Shown here piece after piece: positions 1-13,100 of a stretch of 64,000 nucleotides of DNA. The DNA comes from Bombyx mori (Eukaryota > Arthropoda > Insecta > Lepidoptera > Bombycidae), in the NCBI RefSeq assembly GCF_030269925.1, contig NC_085110.1, positions 7,440,001-7,504,000 on the forward strand, in the 5' to 3' direction. Positions within the stretch are counted from its first letter, which is position 1, and every line of letters starts with the position of its first letter. The notes under the pieces are model-generated. The model was not told the origin of the DNA and ran no database searches. It worked only from the letters and a program-made list of their open reading frames with translations. Both the position numbers and the translations under genes were made by a program.

Positions 1-407
1 CGCCTGCAATGGAGAACAGAAGACTGTAAAATCTCAAACTATAGTATCTAATAAATCTGCTATCCAATAAATCTCGCTGATAAACCTATGATCGAAAGAA
101 GCTGTAATTTCTGATTCATAGCCGCCAAACTGTACCGTAAATAATGTGTACAAATTTATTATAATTACTAAAGCTTACCTTAGCTACGAATAACAATCAA
201 TCATTACAAGTTAGTTCACCCTAAAAGATAAACTGTCACATTTAAAATTAAACTCAAAATCAATATTGCCTCAAACTAACAAGATACATATTATATTTAC
301 AAATAATCATCTTGTTATTGTGAAAACGTTGACGGCATGTTCCAAAACAAAAGAAAGTAACATACTAGTTATTGTAATCTATATTTTCAGAAGCAGAAAA
401 TATAGAT

Positions 408-700
408 GCGGAGGCAGAAGACCTCGAGGGCGATCCCCCACGTGCTGGATTGACCTCATCAGCAGTCCTTTTTTTTCTACCTATCTGATAGCCTTGAGGG
501 GCTATATCAGCGTAACCGGGCGAGTGAGCTCATGGGGCTCAAACCGGGAGTGTTGCTAACACTGGCCCTAGCAGGAGCAGCGCTTCGCGGAATCTACCAC
601 CGGATCGGAAGCGCGACCCACTGAGAAGATCCGGCGAGAAAATCAATGGGCTGTGTATGGGTTAAGAAACCCGACAAAAGTCACTGACAGTACAATATGC
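408..700 (+). repeat. Dispersed repeat family B, copy 1
   Basis: A GC-richer block starting near 'GATAGCCTTGAGGGGC' and containing 'CGACCCACTGAGAAGATCC'. Three more copies occur at 31594-31890 (same orientation) and at 28310-28490 and 56285-56470 (opposite). The copies diverge by scattered substitutions. It is probably the tail of a Bombyx LINE, but I see no coding frame that proves it. Confidence 0.6.
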
Positions 701-2934
701 TCGCAATGCCAACAGCCGCCTCCAATGAAGGAACATCACTCGACATGCGACTGCCTTGGAAGCGAGCGGCGACGACCAGACACAGCCCAGTCCATTGACA
801 GCCACGACTAGGAAGATATTTTCTGATCACTATGTGGTGACCCAGAATAGTAGCACCCATCACTACTCATGATTGTCGTGAAAGGCAACTGAGGAACTCA
901 CCGGTTAATGAACAGTAGTAATATTAGATTATTTTACTTCATCGCCGACCGGCATTTACTAGTGATAACGGTTTGCAACCGCGTGCTGCTGGATGATACC
1001 ATCTTGCCTATTTCTGCCACGAATTAATCATGTTCTACGATCCGAATAACGGGATAACCCTTGTGCAATAAAACTGAGGCTTCGACCCTGTATTTCAGGA
1101 GAGGGGTGGCGCCATTCAAATGCGATACCTTTGTGCTCCGATAGAAGGAGATATAAGAAAAATAAACGCATCTACGTCGTCATCATCTCTATATAAGGAT
1201 CTGACGAACTTAAACAAATGTGTAATCCAAGCCCACATGAATTTCGGTTTCGGTATGAATATTCATAACTGTCACAGATAATATAAAAATATTACGTACA
1301 AAAATCGCCAAGGGCAAGGGTAATCTTAAACTGCCGTATTCTGAGATGCGGGTTCAATTTTGACTTTGGTTAAATTGGAAATGCTACGGCTGTCCTTTAC
1401 CTAACCAAAAAGTCGATTGTTTTAAGGCTCCTTCCAAATAGCCAAAACGGATAGGAACCATTCTGATTTCGACATGTCAGTTAGTGTATATTATGAAGAA
1501 ACCGAAAATATATGTATTAAATACATAATACATACATATATCGGAGAGGAATAACAAATAAGCGTATCGAGCCGTGGATACATGCTAAAAATAATAATGA
1601 AATTTCTAATGAGTGTTTTTAAAGTTATTGAATCTTACAGACACAAAAAACAACAACTGATAGGGCACAAAAAAAAATTGAATTTTAACCTTAACGATGC
1701 GTTCCAAAGATATCAACAAAGTCAGGGTCACGACTCTACCGACTTAACTTTTGGATAGTGGTATTTATGCACTGAACCCACAAAACATACAATACCAGCA
1801 TACATAATACTACAAAAAATCATTAATTTAGTACATCTATAGAACAAGGTTAACAATAAAGGTGCATACTGCATCTTAGTACTAATAGTAAATCTCTCTC
1901 AAATCACCCGATTGTTCTTTGGACTTTCTTTTCTCAATTAGTCTGAGATTTTTGTCTTCGTCGTGATCGTACTTTCAACCTCGAATTTACTGTGTGTAAA
2001 GTACATGGATCGTGAGAACTTCGGTTGTTTTACCGAATTTAAATCGCGTGCAACAATATCAAGATCAATCAACTTAAGTCTATTCGGCTTCAATCACTTC
2101 CGCGAAAATAAGAATATGTACATCTTCAATTTTCAACTATCCTTCTTGTCGTTACAGTTGTAGTTTTAACCACATACGTAAATTGGCAACAAAAGGTTAT
2201 CGTACACTGTGTATTTCTGTTAAAAATGCGTTTACAGAATCGCGTTTAGTTTCTCATCAATTTATTTAAAGAAAACTTATATTTAAATGGTCGTTTTGAT
2301 ATCTAAAATGATTTAATATCCGGCAGCTGAACGGACAATGTCTTTGAACTAATAACTTTAAGCTGACGTTGAATTCACAATTAAAAAATACTTGTTTAAA
2401 ATTAAAAAATACACATCAACACATGAAGACATGTTCCTGCAAACGCATAAAATTGATGATCGATGATGATAATAAATCGTTATGTTAATTTAAAACAAAC
2501 CCTTTAAAATTGCACAGAATTTTATTTTAAAACGATAGCATTCTCTCGGCGGTCGGACAGTAACATTTAAAAATATAAAATTGATACTTTCGATTTGAAA
2601 AGTAGAATTTATGGATATCCGATATCATGATACTAACGCTGAGGTATTATTTCATTTAATAACAAGTATAAGTTTATTTACATACGATCCATATTCATTT
2701 TTGCGGGTTATCGCGTTCACGATAAATATCGACAACGATTATAATCTAAAATGTACCAATTACCTGCATTTAATAACAACAGCAGTTACCTACTACTTAA
2801 CTTGAGTATGTAGGTTAATGTGGCGCGATATGTGTTCAATCATGTAAAACAAAGTGTAAGTGTTCACTAAAATTACGAGTAATGTATATTTTTTTCCGCG
2901 AACGAGCCCACATATGGTGGTACAGAGTATATGG

Positions 2935-3125
2935 TGGTTACACAGTAGTGAATGCCGCCACCCACCTTGAGACATAAAATAAAAATCTCAATTCTATTAT
3001 GGCTTCGAGACGGCTGTATCACCCTTCAAACCAGAATACATAACTACTTCGCGGCAGAAATAGTTACAATAGTGGTACTAACATAAGCAGGCTTCTAATA
3101 TGCCCTGCTACCAGTATTTTTTCTC
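2935..3125 (-). repeat. Decayed Bm1-type SINE
   Basis: Recognisable Bm1 blocks remain on the minus strand: 'CCACCCACCTTGAGACATA', a derivative of 'CCCACCCTTCAAACCG', and a 'GGCAGAAATA' block. Many substitutions and no intact head or tail point to an old copy. Confidence 0.55.
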
Positions 3126-4179
3126 GATTCGTAAAAAAAACACTCTTGGAATTTCTACATTTTCTTATAGCCATTTAAATCGACATTTTAAAGTCGATGG
3201 AAACCACAAGACTTTTATTAATGTCATGACTTCTTTTCTGTCGAAATCACACAATCCGTTCGTGCGATAACTCGTAAAATTAACAACATTTATGTATCAG
3301 CTGTAATCAGTAGCCGCACTAACCGACGGCAAACCTCGTCGTGTACATTGCTAGTGTTGTTTTATTTGAGGAGTATTTGAGCAGTGTGCACTGTGCAACA
3401 AAACGATGATCATGCGGCAGACTTCAATTTGTTAAGTGGAGCACCGAGAGGATAATGCACGAACAAGATCCGTTCGCTTGCCTGAGACACTTTTTGTGCT
3501 CTGTTTCACGCACATAATTGGCGGGTTCGCCGAGATGCCCCGGTATCGCATTACACAAACCGCAATACAATTTAGTCGAATAAATTTCACTCACGTCAAA
3601 TTTCACTACGTTGCTTTCCTTATATTTAATGTGAAAAGGCGTGTACCACGTTGCTATTTACGCCTTTTTATGTTAACCAAACAAAACTACAACTAGCATA
3701 CAAATTTCGATTGTAACATCTAAAGACGGCGTTGTCTCGATTTACTTTTTCTGATATTTACTTAACACACAATCTTCACTGTGTTCAGTATATAAATATT
3801 TATTTGAGAAAGTTGGTCAGGTCTATCTAATATCTACGTTCACATCTGTGGCTTCGTTCTTAAATGTTTATCAAATTAATTAAATAATTACCTTTTTTAT
3901 TTTTAAATGAGACCTGTAGTTATACGATCAACTTTTATTCACATTGCATTGTAAAGTTGAAGGCACTTTGTCGATGATTAATTATATCATTATTTATATT
4001 CTATTTGTGTTCGTTGAAATATTGTTATGTTTACATGTTCGTAAGTTATGCATAATTAAATATTTACTCGCGAATTTTACGTCACGCTTATAATTAAGCG
4101 AAGGTTGTCTGGAAGACATGCATTATATGTTCATTGGATTGGTAACTAATAAATAAAAATAGTACAGTGAAATTAAGAA

Positions 4180-4330
4180 TGATTTTTTTTATTGCTTAGA
4201 TGGATGGACGAGCTCACAGCCCACCTGATGTTAAGTGGTTACTGGAGCCCATAGAAATCTACAACGTAAACGCGCCACCCATCTTGAGATATAAGTTCTA
4301 AGGTCTCAGTATAGTTATAATGACAACCAG
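4180..4330 (-). repeat. Bm1-type SINE, truncated
   Basis: Opens with the reverse complement of the Bm1 tail (TTTTTTTATTGCTTAGATGG), followed by the GACGAGCTCACAGCCCACC block and the 'CTTGAGATATAAGTTCTAAG' block, then stops. The SINE head is missing (5' truncated). Similarity to the other copies in this window is high. Confidence 0.85.
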
Positions 4331-5499
4331 GACTGTTGAAAATTCTGCACGATACCTCAAAAAAGATTTCTAATTTAGTGAATGGAAATAGGAAATAGGC
4401 AAATTATCAAGTAAAATAGAAACATTGAATATTTACTAGCCTGCTACTAAAATATTGAACGTGAGATTATTTATTATCCTACTGGGTCAACGCGAACGGC
4501 CTTGGCCTATATTAGCGGCGCACCTATAGGTACTTAAATAGGTCGAGCCGATATGGTATCGTTAATTACATATCAAACTATCACGCTGGACACTATCAAA
4601 CTATCAAGGACGTAAGTCCTTGTTTCTGATGTTATAAATAAAGTCGCGAACTTATCAGAAATTTTCCGACACAATCACAGTATCCACTGAGATGACCTTA
4701 ATATTAGGAAATTTCCATGTTTACAAACTGACAAATAGTTATCAAAACCTTCCGTTTTCACTGGCTACGAAGAGTTATATTGTTCAATGCGTTATAATGC
4801 TTAAAACACCTTTATTTGAAGTTGAATTGTCTCACCAAATTATTATTAATTAATGAATAATATTTATCAGATATGTTATAGTTTATTTGAGCATAGTAAA
4901 TGGTGAATTCTATTGTATTGTCAGTAAATAATACGTTGACTGCAAGCTTCTATGAAAAGACAAAGCTATCGTAAAAACATACAAAAAAATATGTTCGTAT
5001 TTCGCGAAACATAGAGTCGTAAAGTCTGACTTTCTTTTCATAATATCTCTGCCTATTGCCTATAAATTATGCTGAACATTTTTATGGAGTATAACAAAAT
5101 AGTATTACGACATCATTTGAAGTTATGACGGCTATAACGCAGAATTATTAAAACTGTAGTCAAAACATAGCGTGCAAGAAATACCAGAAAAAAACAAATG
5201 ACCGCAGATTCGAGCTATTGTTTTCTTTTTAGTTTAGTTTAAAAAAAGAAGGAAGAGCTATTAAACATGTATCATTTATGTGCGTATCCAAGTAAGTGTG
5301 ACAGCAAATACTTCGAGGTCATATGCGAGAAAAGGAAGGTTTTTTTAAACTTAATCAATTTCATCAGTTGAGATTACAAACTCATTTTAGATTTTTATGT
5401 AATTGTACACACTTGCTCTAAAATTTAATACAGGAGACTGATATTAACGCAATTTTAGCACTACATCTGTTTCCAATTAATTAAAAATTACTTATTTAA

Positions 5500-5830
5500 A
5501 ATTAATTTAATACAATCATACAATTAGACGGAAGGACGGTAACGAACCCGAGAGGCTTATCGTGACCAGTAAGGTTTATGGTATAAGACCTCGGAGGCGC
5601 AGCTGAATGCGTTGGTCTGACAAGATACGCAGAGCTCTTGTTCCACACTTTACGACGCCCTCCACACCGCCAGAGACAAGAATGGATGGAGAAAGATCGT
5701 GCGTGCGAAGGTACTAAAGGGTGGACACACAAAAATAAATGAAGATCTTGATATTATCTCTGTGGGTGTACACGACCCTCAGCTGTGGGCAATACGACGC
5801 AAGGAGAGAAGGGAGAAAATACAATAAATA
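5500..5830 (+). repeat. Decayed non-LTR retrotransposon tail
   Basis: Broken frames on the plus strand give fragments such as 'MRWSDKIRRAL' and 'RDKNGWRKIVRAKVLKGGH', followed by 'ACGACCCTCAGCTGTGGGC'. This pattern (R-W-D ... R-D-x-x-x-W-R near the end of ORF2, then a short tail) is typical of RTE-like reverse transcriptase C-termini in insects. Stops and frameshifts show it is dead. Clade assignment is tentative. Confidence 0.4.
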
Positions 5831-6748
5831 AGATCAAACAGAACCTGACCCTACGCTTGGACAATACGAAATCTTATTATCTTATGCTTACTTATGCCTC
5901 TCTTGCGAATTTAAATTTGCTTCTCAAGCCGGAACCGGACACTGAGCAAGACTTATTGCAAAGTAATGCTGTATCATTATTGCCCGTTTCTCTTGAAACA
6001 TTATTTTAAAAACTAAGCTTATTACTTTCATTATCATCATTGGAACACGACTTATTATTTACTGAAACAAAACACGCGCGTTACCCTCATACCAACTTCA
6101 GAAGGATTAATGAGTTTATTTACCCCGCCAATGTTCTAGAACCAAATCGATGTAATTTACTCATATAAACAAAGATATACAGACTAAATTTGAGCCCGAA
6201 TTGGTTGATACTTCATGCCGTGAAAAAAGCACGCGTCTCTATCAGAATGGCGAACCACTGATGGATAACCGTTGTCGTAATGAATGCTTATGGACTCTGG
6301 TAACCGCTCAACGTCACATATATATGCACATATGTGCAGGATGAGCTCGCTTGGCTCGAGGACATTCTCATTAATAACAATTAAAAAAAGTAATTTTGGT
6401 CAATTCAGATTCTTTCATTAGGTACTTATAATTTTCTTTAATAATTAAATTCTGGACTAATTGAATTCAACAGATTATTCAATGTTGATATATGAGATTT
6501 CCGGAAGAAATACGGTAAGTACCATATATTATACGTTAGTGAATATTTTATTTATTTTGCTCAATGCAGTGGTTAATTCGAATACATCCACACACAAACT
6601 TCTTGCTTAAAATTATAAACGATGATAATTTATTCCGGAAGATTGTTAGTCATCGTGATGTGGGCAGCCGAACGATGATTCACTTACTCATTTCATAAAT
6701 TTTCATTTTTAATAATATAGATTGTTTTATTTAAAAAAAAAACGTTAC

Positions 6749-7215
6749 ATCTATACTAATATATAAGTCTAGTGGTTTTCACGGATGTACCGTTATAATT
6801 ACTGAACCATGCATCCGATTGACTTGAAACTGGGTATCGATGTAGAAAATACATGTACTTAATGGATAGGCTAATATAATTTATATAAGTGTTGGACTCC
6901 CTAATAATAATGACAATAAATAATAATGTTAATTTTAAATGCCCAGCGAAGCGGGCGAATACGAGTGAGAAAGTTATTCTAAGAATTTCTTCATGTTTTT
7001 GCTACGTTTGTATAATTAGTAAAAAAAATATTTTATTACAATGTCACGATGGAGTTGAATTCCTAAAACTTCAGATTCAATCCTGAAAATGATAATTTCG
7101 ATATAAATATTCAAATATTACTATTTACTTATATGTATTAATATCATAATATAATTATATACGTCTAGTTGATTTCGGTTTAAAATTATTAAGGGGATTC
7201 GGCTCAATAAATGAA
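6749..7215 (+). repeat. Dispersed repeat family A, long copy 1
   Basis: Contains 'GAACCATGCATCCGATTGAC', 'GTAGAAAATACATGTACTTA' and 'AAATGCCCAGCGAAGCGG'. The match to 11515-12007 runs almost end to end, up to 'GATTCGGCTCAATAAATGAA'. Shorter copies lie at 12962-13203 (plus) and 21405-21655 (minus). No coding capacity is seen. The transposon class is unknown to me. Confidence 0.7.
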
Positions 7216-7623
7216 GATTCAAAAAGTGTGATAGATAACATTTGAACTCCAAAATAGTAACTGCTACCTAAAGAATCGCGAAATTACATTACAAATTTAA
7301 TTATTTCGGGGAAAAATATTTTAACGTAAAAATTATAGTATTTTTAGTATGTACTGTATTCTAGGTCCCATATTTAGTCTCTATAAAAGAAATGTAAACA
7401 CGTATTTACAAATAAAATTACATATACTTGACTGATTCACCAAAATGATGAAACCAAACCCTTTTCACCAGTCCAACCATCCAGCCTCAGAAGATTACAA
7501 ATTAATACGAAAATACGGGTTGATAAGTTAGAATTATAATTTATCGGCTTATGAGTTAAAAGATGGGTACCCATCTCGCTAAATCTGACATTTAAATAAA
7601 AGTAACTAAATATGTATACATAC

Positions 7624-7801
7624 CAATTGTTTTTAATATTTGTAAGTCTTCTAGTTCATATTCTTTTTCTTCTTCGGTGTACTCTGATTCCGTGGTGGTG
7701 GAATCTTGCTCTTCTGTCGAAGAGGCGACAGAAAGGGACCGCACGTCCGAACTCAACTCTGAACTGCAGTCCCGTAAAATTTTCGCACTTGCCATCATCA
7801 T
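7624..7801 (-). CDS. First coding exon of a PRKX/Pka-C3-like protein kinase (partial)
   Basis: The exon begins ATGATGATGGCAAGT at 7801 (MMMASAKILRD), runs through a Ser/Thr/Glu-rich stretch and ends 'EYELEDLQILKTI' plus one base of a Gly codon, followed by a good donor (G|GTATGT). In PKA-like AGC kinases, and especially the PRKX/Drosophila Pka-C3 type, the motif 'Y-x-L-x-D-[FLY]-x-x-[IL]-x-T-[IV]-G' directly precedes the ATP-binding GTGTFGRV loop, so the exon would stop just before the glycine loop. PRKX-type kinases phosphorylate serine/threonine on cytoplasmic and nuclear targets in response to cAMP. The kinase domain itself is not in this window, so the call rests on about a dozen residues. 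Alternatively it is an unrelated acidic N-terminus. Confidence 0.5.
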
Positions 7802-8019
7802 TTTATTTACACAAAACTAAACAAGCTACAGAAAGACGAGCTTAAAATTCAAGACTTTTTTTTTTAAAGTCTAGGTATAAACAATTTTTAAAAGTTCATT
7901 TTGATCATAACATTTATTATAGATAAACTAAAATTTAAATAATGTTAATTTAGCACACGAATTTTTATGACAATTTTAATTATTGTATTAATTGTTTTAA
8001 ATATACGCGAACGCGAACT

Positions 8020-8240
8020 TTATGGATAACCCGACATCCGCTCTACAACACGGCAAAATACACACTGGCGCGAGTAGAGAGCTACTGTATCTAAGCGACT
8101 ACAGAGCTGTGACGTCTGTTGACGCGACTGGCGAGTCAGTGACAAGTGTGAGCGACCAGCGATTGCGCCCAAAGCGTTCACTGTGATTAAACCGCGTCGG
8201 TCGTATGAGACACTCGCGGAAAATAAATGCTGACAAGATC
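8020..8240 (-). promoter_or_regulatory. Possible promoter/5' leader of the kinase-like gene
   Basis: A local rise in GC and CpG (ACTGGCGCGAGTAGAGAG, ACGCGACTGGCGAG, ACCGCGTCGGTCGT) in otherwise AT-rich DNA. It lies 220-440 bp upstream of the minus-strand start codon at 7801. No TATA box is obvious. This is inferred from composition and position only. Confidence 0.35.
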
Positions 8241-8324
8241 ATATTTTTTCTCGTTTTCACACGCTCCTAACCCTCATGAATTAATGTAAAAATTATAAGA
8301 TTACTCGTGATTTTGTAGACTACT

Positions 8325-8470
8325 TGGATGTAACTATACTGAGATCTTAGAACTTATATCTCAAGGTGGGTGGCGCATTTACGTTGTGGATATCTATGGG
8401 CTCCAGTAACCACTTAACACCAGGTGGGCTGTGAGCTCGTCCACTCATCTAAGCAATAAAAAATAAATAA
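8325..8470 (+). repeat. Bm1-type SINE, truncated
   Basis: Reads 'CTCAAGGTGGGTGGCGCATT' and then the sense-strand Bm1 tail ending 'CATCTAAGCAATAAAAAAT' with an A-rich end. It is 5' truncated. Confidence 0.85.
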
Positions 8471-8479
8471 AAAGAATAA

Positions 8480-10170
8480 AACATACGCCAATGACAAAGT
8501 ATTTTTATCTAAGTTGTAATTTGAGTGTGTATCTGTTAATTCAAACGATGATACAGAAAGCACAAATACAATTAAATAAAACACTTAAATCAATATATAT
8601 ATTTTTATTTTAACAACAAGCACATCATTTTATTTAAACAAGAGATAAAAGACGTTGAATAATTAATATCACTTTTGATTTGAAATCCGATATAGTCATA
8701 TGCGTTACAGGGTGCACATTATAGTAATAATTTTAAATATAACTTAATAAAAACATACAGAGTAACAGACTAACTATGGCCGACTAATAATTACACGTAG
8801 TACATATTATACACTATATATGATACAATAATTGTAATATTACTACAGCTCAAAACAAGATAAGTTTAAGAGAGCGACCTTTTTACCGACTTTTTTTATT
8901 TGAGAAAGTAATCGCTCAGTAACTTCAATTGTTCGAACAAAAAACCTCGTTTGTATTAACTTGTCAAATTTTAAAACATTAAATAAGTTCATTAAAAATG
9001 TTGTTAACATTCTTGTTAATGATACATTCATTATCTACTTTAGTAAAACGGAAAGTGAATCATAAAAGTAAAAGTAAACTTATTACCACAACGACCGGCG
9101 CTTATTAATTTTTTTCTTAAATAATCAATATAAGTACATCGTACGAATATTCTTTTATGGCAACACTAGAAACTACAATAGCGTTGTGATGCAAAATCTA
9201 ATATACAATACAAATTATTTTTGAACATATTTTACTACTTTTCAGATTCGATTTTATTGCTAAAAATTAAATCATTCAGTATGATCACTGCACTATACGT
9301 ACTAAAATTATATTTTTGGATGCTTATTTAAATAAAATCTTGATTTGATTTTACATTATCTATTCAAGTTTTGATCAAACAATTTTATTGACCAATGCCA
9401 ACCCTTTATTTGATAGAAATTTATAATATGTGATAGTTTATCTGCTATATAAATTTATTCCTAGGTACTAGAGGAAAATTCAAACATTTTTTTGTTTATT
9501 CAAGAAGGCAGTAAAAATTAAAGCAAAACATTTAAAGATTGTATTCACATTAGATTATTCTGATTTTCAAGTATACATAGCACAAATTTAAGGTGGGTCT
9601 GTTTCATAACTATACATTTCGTAACATTACGGTACATTATAATATAATATTATTATTTCCGTTACGCGTATAAGTAGCTAGCATTGTATATAATTTTGTT
9701 TACATAGCTTTTGTTACATGCTTACATGTTGTTTTAAATAGCTTGATAGCCAAACATTTTCTTTTGTTTTTTATTTATTTAACAATGCTTTTGGAAGATT
9801 ATTTGTAGTCCATCAAACCTCAAATTAGTTAATTATCATTATCTTTAGACGGCAGATGCGAAAAAAGACACCTTTAGATATATTTGTTCAAATTTTTTTT
9901 TAAATGTTTCTTGACATGTTTTGAGTAAAATAGTTGATGTTTAAAAAACGATAATATATGAAAGAACAATAACTAGAAATTCATTTTTTTGCCTATAAAG
10001 TTCTTTCGAGACTTCGCTTTTTTTTAAATGAATCCATGTACCTATTTAAATTACTCAATATCGCATTATTATTTTTTGTTATTTATTGCATTTCGCGTCT
10101 TATACAAAGTCGTCTTGTTCAGATTGTATAGCCAGTTTTGTGACAAGCGTAATAATTCTTTAAATAAATT
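8480..10170. other. AT-rich intergenic stretch
   Basis: Nothing recognisable as coding or as a repeat family of this window. It separates the kinase-like first exon from the 3' end of the GTF3C2-like gene. Confidence 0.5.
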
Positions 10171-10175
10171 CCTTA

Positions 10176-13100
10176 CTATAAAGTAAAAAGCAGCAGTATA
10201 CCAGAGTGTAGACCGACTGCCAGTTTATCGTGATGCCTTATGGTGGGACAAAATGCTAAACAGGTGATATCTGCCAACGGAAACCTTTCAGGACACGGAG
10301 TCGTGGACAACATAGACGCCTTTGCCATTGCAACCTGAATAAAATAAATTCAATTAATCATTTTTAATTCTCATAACATTCATATAAATATATATCTATA
10401 CATTTAAATTAATGCATCTTTTATTAGGTACTTTATTGTCTAAATGTGTGATCTTGTATTGTTTTATTATTTATTTAATTTATATTATTTATTTGTAAGG
10501 CATTGCTGAAGTCCATAGGCGACGGTAACCACTCACCATCAGGTGGGCCGTATACTCGTTTGCCTACACGAGCATTAAACAAAAAAAACCTCAGAACGTG
10601 AATACAGCCATACCTTGACCTTGATATATAAGGTCGAAGTCTCAACTATACTGTGTAACGGCTGTCCCACTGAAAGCGATAGTGAGGTCTTAAAATACAA
10701 TCTACCACCAATAAGTTTAGTGTCAGGCGATCGCAGTTTGCTTATTTAATGTTCAAAGAACGTTACCAATTGTACAGTTAAAGCTTGGTCACCTTAATAA
10801 CATCAGAAAACCTTTACTAAACTTTTTCAACATATTCCATATCATGTAGTCACCTTTCACCCCTCGATATGTTTATATAGATCTATTTGTCTATATCAAG
10901 AATGACCTGCCATTAAACTTGTGCACTGGTATCTAATGATGGTAGCTCGAACTTGGCGTAAGGTAACTCCCGACATTTACACGAAAATACATATTTTATC
11001 GTTATGGACGTTCACGAATAGTTTTCTCAAACTCTTTTGCGAAATTTCTTTTTCTATAACTGTTTATTATAGAGACCCCATTTTATAGAGCTTTAATAAT
11101 TAAAATTATTACCTTGTCTTTGCGGTGGATTTTTTTAATGTGCAATCCATACTCTTTTACAGCCTCGTCGTAATCGAGCGGCTCTACTTTCATACAGAGC
11201 TCGTCGGTCTGTATCTTCCGTCGACCGTTGATCGGGATCATTTCAATCGAAGCCACGATCTAGACAAGGCAGCGAACATAGACATTAGAAGCGGTAAATA
11301 AATAACTAACTATATACATTAAAAACCTACAAAATATTACTGTACTAAAATTTTTATTTATGTATTATATTTTTAATCTGTCCGAATATTTAATGACGTT
11401 TTATCAAACGTAACTTTTATAGTGATGTAAAATATAATTTCCATAGCAATTTTTGTGGCAGAAAAAATCTGTATATTCCTATGCAACATGGTACAACAAA
11501 TTTATACTATAATACATAAACCTACAGTGGTTTTTACGGATGTTCCGTTATAACTACTGAACCATGCATCCGATTGACTTGAAACTTGGTATCTATGTAG
11601 AAAATACATGTACTTAATGGATAGGCTAATATTTATATAAGTGTTGGACTCCGTAATAATAATAATGACAATAAATAATAATGATAATTTTAAATGCCCA
11701 GCGAAGCGGGCGAGTACGGCTACTATTTTATAAGAATGAGAAAGTTATTCTAAGAATTTCTTCATGTTTCTGCTACGTTTGTATCATTAGTAAAAAAATA
11801 TATTTTATTACAAAGTCCGATGGAGTTGAATTCCTAAAACTTCAGATTCAATCCTGAAAATGATAATTTCGATATAGATATTCAAACATTAATAATATAA
11901 TTTTTCCCACTTAATAATAATATATATTGTTACTTATTTGCTTATATGTATTAATATCATAATATATTTATAATTATATACGGATTCGGCTCAATAAATG
12001 AAGATTACGGTACCGTACTAGTATACGGTATATAGTACGGTATAGTAGTACGGCTAGTAATTATAAAAGTAAAGACCAACTAAGATTATTTATTTAGTAA
12101 AATGTGATGTAAATAATGGCATATACTGACGAGTTTCTTGACATCCGTGTAGGCGGGATGCGTCCGCAGCACGCGCACGAGCGGCGGCGCGGCGTGCGCG
12201 AGGCGGCCGCACAGCGCGCACGCCGCGCCCGCGCGCATCACGCCCAGCCGCCGCCCGCCCGCGCCCCACTCCAACTCGTTCACCATCTGGCTCACTGTTA
12301 TCGAACACGTGTGTCTGTTACTTCCACCAAATCATTAACTGATTAGTGTCTTTTCTAAAATTTTAGGGTTGTATGTAATTAAAAGCACTCTTACGGTTTG
12401 ATGACGTCACGACCGTCATCCGTGACTACGAAAATTATAAAATATTCGTACAATGGGAAATTGTTAGAATCTAAGACATATATCTTCAAAGTTACCTGCT
12501 TTGGTTTTCGTTAACAGTCACTGATTTATTTATAATTGAAATCCACTAATCTAATAAATTTTATAAGCTCTATCTGAACAAATAGCATCATGGCGTAACA
12601 ACACGCACGTAACGTAACGCGCATTGAAATGGTGTAATTTCTGCCACGGAGCAATCATGTATTCGGTTTTAATTACAGTCACACTTAGTTTAGGCAACTG
12701 TTTCGAAAACTATTACAATCTCCACACGAACCTCCCATAGTGCTCTCGGCAGCCATGATGGTGGACGGCCAGAGAGGGGAGAAGCTGATGTTGGTGCAGC
12801 AGAAGGCGGTGTAGAGCGAGCCGGTCCGGCCCGCGGTCGCTCCCACGCCGAACTCCACGTGGGCCCCGGTCGTTGACCCGCTGCAGGTGGCGCTGGTTCC
12901 GCCGTCGCCGCCGGGGAACACCCCCACTCCTAAATCATATTTCTCGATATCTATACTTAATATATAAATCTACAGTGGTTTTTACGGATGTTCCGTTATA
13001 ACTACTGAACCATGCATCCGATTGACTTGAAACTTGGTATCTATGTAGAAAATACATGTACTTGATGAATAGGATAATATTTATATGAGTGTTGGACTCT

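Larger units (their letters stand above)
1..7591. other. Gene-poor left flank
   Basis: I see no convincing exon on either strand in this stretch. It is AT-rich and holds dispersed repeats (listed separately) and short chance ORFs. If the exon at 7801-7624 is a kinase first exon, this whole stretch would be part of its first intron, because no glycine-loop exon is visible downstream of it on the minus strand. Confidence 0.5.

Noticed and set aside
5785..6009. 74-aa ORF following the LINE remnant
   Set aside because: No family resemblance and no splice context; treated as chance.
12086..12346. Three overlapping GC-rich ORFs
   Set aside because: Only the minus frame 'SQMVNELEWGAGGRRLGVM' joins in phase to exons 22 and 24; the others are shadows.
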